A stretch of 64,000 nt of DNA from assembly GCA_910578605.1 (NCBI GenBank), contig CAJTQG010000005.1, forward strand, positions 49,540 through 113,539, given 5' to 3'. Position numbers and translations under genes: made by a program. Origin of the DNA: an uncultured Lachnospiraceae bacterium (GTDB lineage Bacteria; Bacillota; Clostridia; Lachnospirales; Lachnospiraceae). Position 1 is the first letter of the stretch, and the number at the start of each line of letters is the position of its first letter. Under the pieces are notes generated by a model that made no database searches, was not told where the DNA came from, and worked only from the letters and a program-made list of their open reading frames with translations. Shown in pieces: positions 61,046-64,000 of this stretch.

Positions 61046-62075
61046 GGAGAAAAATATTGCGAGATGTTTAAAATGTCTTGCGCCCTATGGATTTGAGATA
61101 ATAGTTGTGGATACAGGCTCTAAGGATAATACAAAAAAGGAGGCTCTAAAATACACGAATAAAGTGTATGATTATCTATGGCAGGAGGATTTCTCTGGGG
61201 CGAGAAATTTTGCGGTATCTAAGGCGACAAAGGCCTATGTGTTCATGGTGGACAGCGATGAATTTTTGGAACCTTTTTCTAAAAAGGAGTTAGAGAAATG
61301 CATTGGGGAAAACCTGGGAATGGTAGGAAGGGTTTACAGAAAAAACCAGTTTACCAGAGATGGACAGCCTCAGGAAAATAGGGAGTGGATTAACCGGCTT
61401 TTTCCAAGAGAACGGTATCATTATGAGGGCACTATTCATGAACAGCTTGTTGGGATGGACGGGGAGGATTATCTAACCTATCATACCCCTTTGATATTAT
61501 TGCATACAGGCTATGATCTTCCGGTAGAGCAGCGAAAGGAGAAGGCAAGGAGAAATGCCAGGCTGTTGGAAAAAGAAAGAGCTTTATTGATAGAGCAGCA
61601 GGACGAGAGTAAGCTTCCCTATGTGTTATATCAGCTGGGGAAAAGTGCATATATGGCCCAGGAATACAACAAGGCTTGTGAGTATTTTAGCCAAGGACTA
61701 TCTTTTGATTTGAATCCTAAATTGGAATATGTGATAGATATGGTTGAGACATATGGCTACGCGCTGCTTAACAGCAAACAGGAACAGCAAGCCTTATTCT
61801 TTGAAAATATATACCAGGAGTTTGCAGGCAGCGGGGATTTCCAATTTTTAATGGGATTAATCTATATGAATAATGCCAGATTTGAGCAGGCGGTGGAGGA
61901 ATTCAAAAAGGCAACAAAGCACAAGGAATGCCGCAGCAAGGGAGTTAACTCTTACCTATCCTATTACAATATAGGAGTAATCTATGAATGCATGGGGAAA
62001 ATTCAATTAGCGGTGGAATATTATAGGAAGGCGAAGGATTATGAGCCAGCAAAAAAAAGGTTACAGGAAATTTAA
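61014..62075 (+). CDS. GT2 glycosyltransferase with C-terminal TPR repeats (SunS-like)
   Basis: 353 residues. N-terminal GT2 domain: LSVCIITKNEEKNIARCLKCLAPYGFEIIVVDTGSKDNTKKEALKYT, QEDFSGARNFAVSKATKAYVFMVDSDEFLEP (DSD metal motif). From about residue 195 TPR-like helices (YVLYQLGKSAYMAQEYNKACEYFSQGL; YNIGVIYECMGKIQLAVEYYRKAKDYEPA). This architecture is that of SunS and of flagellar or adhesin protein glycosyltransferases, so it may transfer the first sugar to a protein. Ends at the strong terminator. Confidence 0.86.
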   Translation: MLSVCIITKNEEKNIARCLKCLAPYGFEIIVVDTGSKDNTKKEALKYTNKVYDYLWQEDFSGARNFAVSKATKAYVFMVDSDEFLEPFSKKELEKCIGENLGMVGRVYRKNQFTRDGQPQENREWINRLFPRERYHYEGTIHEQLVGMDGEDYLTYHTPLILLHTGYDLPVEQRKEKARRNARLLEKERALLIEQQDESKLPYVLYQLGKSAYMAQEYNKACEYFSQGLSFDLNPKLEYVIDMVETYGYALLNSKQEQQALFFENIYQEFAGSGDFQFLMGLIYMNNARFEQAVEEFKKATKHKECRSKGVNSYLSYYNIGVIYECMGKIQLAVEYYRKAKDYEPAKKRLQEI

Positions 62076-62112
62076 AAACCACCCGACATTTTAATAATGT
62101 CGGGTGGTTTTT
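62074..62112 (+). terminator. Intrinsic terminator of the glycosylation operon
   Basis: AAAAACCACCCGACATT-ttaat-AATGTCGGGTGGTTTTT, perfect 17-bp arms. Works on both strands, and the minus-strand surface-protein gene ends 50 bases away. Confidence 0.93.
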
Positions 62113-62161
62113 CATGTGCTTGACATATTGTATGAATTAATATATGTCATAGTTTATATTA

Positions 62162-63325
62162 CTATTTTACTTCCATTAAGAAGGACTGTTTTCCAATAGT
62201 AAGCTGATAGAAGCCAGCCTCAAATTTCTCAGAATCCTTTAAGAAAGTAGAAGTAAATGTCAATGTCTGACTGTCAATATCATAAGTTCCCAAGTCGTTT
62301 AATTTGATTGTGCTGTCAGCTTTTGAACCAGTCTTTAAGTTTAACAGAGTAACCATGTTCTTGTCAGATACAGTTTTTGTACCGTCATCCTGTGTAACTA
62401 AAGTAAGAGAAGGTGCAGTTGAGAATACATGAGCTTTGGAAGCAACACCTGTACTCTTAGTTACTGTAACATCACAAGTACCTGTCTTTACAACAACATC
62501 TTTGGATGTTGGGCTGAAAGGTGTTGCAGCGTAAGTTGCAGGAGTAGCCTGTGTCAATGTGTAAGTAGCAGCAACATTTGGGCTGGTAGTTACTTTTGCC
62601 CACAAATCAGCGTAAGTAGAAGTAGTACCTGTAAAGGTAAATGCAACAGTGTCATATGTTGCGTTTGTAGGAGCTTTGTAAACTACCTTGTCAGTAGCAG
62701 CATCATAAGTTGCTGTGTATGGTCCAGCGTTTAACATAAAGTCTACAGTAGCAGTAGATGTAGCAGCAGCCTTTGATACGTTTGTCAGTGCAATAGGAGT
62801 TGTGGAAAGCTTGCTGAGTTTCATACCAGTAGCAGCAGCCTCAGCGCGGATATTTACATCTGGGTTAGCGACAACATCCTTGTCTGCCACAGTGCCTGCC
62901 AATGCCTGAGAAGCGCCTTTTGCATTGGTTACTACATTCAAAGAGAATTTTGCTGCTGTTGGTTTTGTAGTTGCCACATTGTCAGTCGCTACCTCAGCAG
63001 CGGAAGCACACATAGCAGTAGTCTGGCCTGTTACCTTGAAAGCTACGGAAACACCCATAGGAACTGTACTTCTGTTCTGGATAGCATAAGTTCCGGATAA
63101 AATTTGTGAATTGCCTGTAAAATTATCATTTTTGATAGATACGCCCAAAGGGTTAAAGGCAATCTTGAAATCTGTTGGAACAACTACGTCAATAATGTCT
63201 GCAGGACTGTACACGGAACCTGTACCTGCACCTGTAACGGTGTTAGTAGCAGCAGCCATAGCCGGCATAACGCTGGTAACAACCATTGCACTAGTTAATA
63301 AAGTTGCTAATAATTTTCTTTTCAT
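62162..63325 (-). CDS. Secreted Thr/Ala-rich surface protein, unknown function
   Basis: 387 residues from ATG 63325 (GGAGG 8 bases upstream; the ATG at 63331 is only 2 bases from it). Signal peptide KRKLLATLLTSAMVVTSVMPAMAAA with cleavage after AMA. The mature part is beta-rich, with IIDVVVPTDFKIAFNPLGVSI and SGTYAIQNRSTVPMGVSVAFKV at the front (a WxL/fimbrial-like fold is possible) and an ordered C-terminal end (LKDSEKFEAGFYQLTIGKQSFLMEVK). No anchor seen. High codon bias suggests abundant expression. Confidence 0.65.
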   Translation of the reverse strand: MKRKLLATLLTSAMVVTSVMPAMAAATNTVTGAGTGSVYSPADIIDVVVPTDFKIAFNPLGVSIKNDNFTGNSQILSGTYAIQNRSTVPMGVSVAFKVTGQTTAMCASAAEVATDNVATTKPTAAKFSLNVVTNAKGASQALAGTVADKDVVANPDVNIRAEAAATGMKLSKLSTTPIALTNVSKAAATSTATVDFMLNAGPYTATYDAATDKVVYKAPTNATYDTVAFTFTGTTSTYADLWAKVTTSPNVAATYTLTQATPATYAATPFSPTSKDVVVKTGTCDVTVTKSTGVASKAHVFSTAPSLTLVTQDDGTKTVSDKNMVTLLNLKTGSKADSTIKLNDLGTYDIDSQTLTFTSTFLKDSEKFEAGFYQLTIGKQSFLMEVK

Positions 63326-63394
63326 GTTCATTTCCTCCTTGAATAGATATTTTATTCAACTCAAATGTCCTAATGTCATATGCTTGTATGAACT

Positions 63395-63937
63395 TTAGCT
63401 GAGCACTTGAATTGTAATAGTGAACCCAACGGAACTGACCTCCTGATTGTCATCATTCATCAGATGATAAACAACTGTGGCAGGATAGTCACCAGCAGGC
63501 AAATCCTTTTCTAAAGTTAATCCGTTAACTTCATAACCTACTGGGATAAGAGAAGAAGTATAAATAATTTCCTGTGTGTCATTTAACTGTACTTCAAAAT
63601 AAACAGGGTAATGATTAAAATCAGTGTTGGCAACATAGGCATCCTCAGACTTTGCTTTTCCGTTTTTAAAAGTCCAAGTGGAGGTCATTCGGCAATTATA
63701 CATAGTATCCTTGCTGTCCTCATTAAATTTTTTAATAATGTCCTCCGCATCACTGCTGTCCTGAACAATCATAGGTCTTACATTTTCTGTTGTCTTGTTT
63801 TCTTTTTCGGTCTTATTATTTTTATTAAAAAACAAAAAATAAACAACAAAGCATAAAAGAAAAACAATAATAATTGACAATACAATTATGACGACAGTTG
63901 CACTTTTTTTACCTTCTTTTCTATTCTTTGATTTCAT
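63395..63937 (-). CDS. Membrane-anchored extracytoplasmic protein, unknown function
   Basis: 180 residues: basic N-terminal tail, one membrane helix (ATVVIIVLSIIIVFLLCFVVYFLF, about 14-37), then an Asp/Asn-rich beta domain (GYEVNGLTLEKDLPAGDYPATVVYHLMNDDNQEVSSVGFTITIQVL) resembling small Ig-like or adhesin domains. GAGGTG precedes the ATG. It lies 70 bases upstream of the secreted surface protein on the same strand; the two may act together (assembly or anchoring). Confidence 0.6.
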   Translation of the reverse strand: MKSKNRKEGKKSATVVIIVLSIIIVFLLCFVVYFLFFNKNNKTEKENKTTENVRPMIVQDSSDAEDIIKKFNEDSKDTMYNCRMTSTWTFKNGKAKSEDAYVANTDFNHYPVYFEVQLNDTQEIIYTSSLIPVGYEVNGLTLEKDLPAGDYPATVVYHLMNDDNQEVSSVGFTITIQVLS

Positions 63938-63957
63938 TGTTTCACCTCACATGTCTA

Positions 63958-63985
63958 TTATCGGTTACTTTATTGGGAAAAATTA
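63958..63985 (-). promoter_or_regulatory. Possible sigmaD promoter of the surface-protein pair
   Basis: On the minus strand TAAT, 16-base spacer, ACCGATAA (TTATCGGT at 63958-63965). One mismatch in each box against TAAA-N15/16-GCCGATAA. Confidence 0.4.
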
Positions 63986-64000
63986 GGCATAATGTAGAAG

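Noticed and set aside
62429..63398. Plus-strand frames opposite the secreted surface protein
   Set aside because: They mirror the low-complexity Thr/Ala codons of the real minus-strand gene.

Overview
The window looks like a chromosomal segment of an AT-rich, endospore-forming, flagellated Clostridia, most likely Lachnospiraceae (Roseburia/Eubacterium/Butyrivibrio-like). This rests on low GC, strong AGGAGG ribosome sites, spoIIID, and a flagellar gene order like that of Bacillus/Clostridia (comFC-yvyF-flgM-flgN-flgK-flgL-fliW-csrA, then flaG-fliD-fliS). It also rests on CBS-type manganese pyrophosphatase and on cell-surface proteins with Clostridia-type C-terminal anchors. No tRNA, rRNA, CRISPR, insertion sequence or phage gene was seen. 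The organism call is an inference from gene content.

Layout. (1) 1-8.3 kb, housekeeping: 3' part of a family II pyrophosphatase, an S1-domain protein, a flavin reductase, an OLD-type ATPase/nuclease, an AI-2E/YtvI permease, a CDF metal transporter behind a long structured leader, and spoIIID (minus strand). (2) 8.3-18.2 kb, accessory surface region: two large tandem paralogous surface proteins, then a secreted C39/C10-like cysteine peptidase with two small membrane-associated proteins. The peptidase unit sits behind a sigmaA promoter and a leader that resembles a class-I c-di-GMP (GEMM) riboswitch whose 3' end merges into an intrinsic terminator. (3) 18.2-37.2 kb, motility: mbl/mreB, flgF, flgG, flgJ-like; recD2, comFC, yvyF; flgM, flgN, two tandem flgK, flgL, fliW, csrA; flaG, fliD, fliS, a FliT-like gene; and a short flagellin gene with a CsrA-type leader. 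Several sigma28 (sigmaD)-like promoters (TAAA-N15/16-GCCGATAA) punctuate this region.

(4) 37.3-62.1 kb, a flagellin/surface glycosylation island. It holds a Maf-family protein, pseB and pseH, and three CgeB-like glycosyltransferases. It also holds three StrF-domain glycosyltransferases, further GT-B and GT2 enzymes, and a DUF1919 protein. A minus-strand operon carries an IspD/TarI-like cytidylyltransferase, an epimerase, a LicD protein, a pyruvyl transferase, an SDR and PseH. A plus-strand ACP/LuxE-like/LuxC-like/AMP-ligase cassette would make or reduce an activated acyl group. (5) 62.1-64 kb: two minus-strand secreted or membrane-anchored proteins, possibly with their own sigmaD promoter.

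How the parts could work together: FlgM, FliW and CsrA time the late flagellar genes. CsrA probably represses flagellin translation through a GGA-loop hairpin plus the Shine-Dalgarno sequence in the hag leader, and FliW relieves this. The island then decorates flagellin or other surface polymers with nonulosonate-like and acylated sugars. If the GEMM-like leader is real, c-di-GMP would link the motile/sessile decision to a secreted peptidase. The intergenic space around spoIIID holds two candidate small RNAs with C6 linkers. All functional calls come from reading the sequence only; no database search was run.
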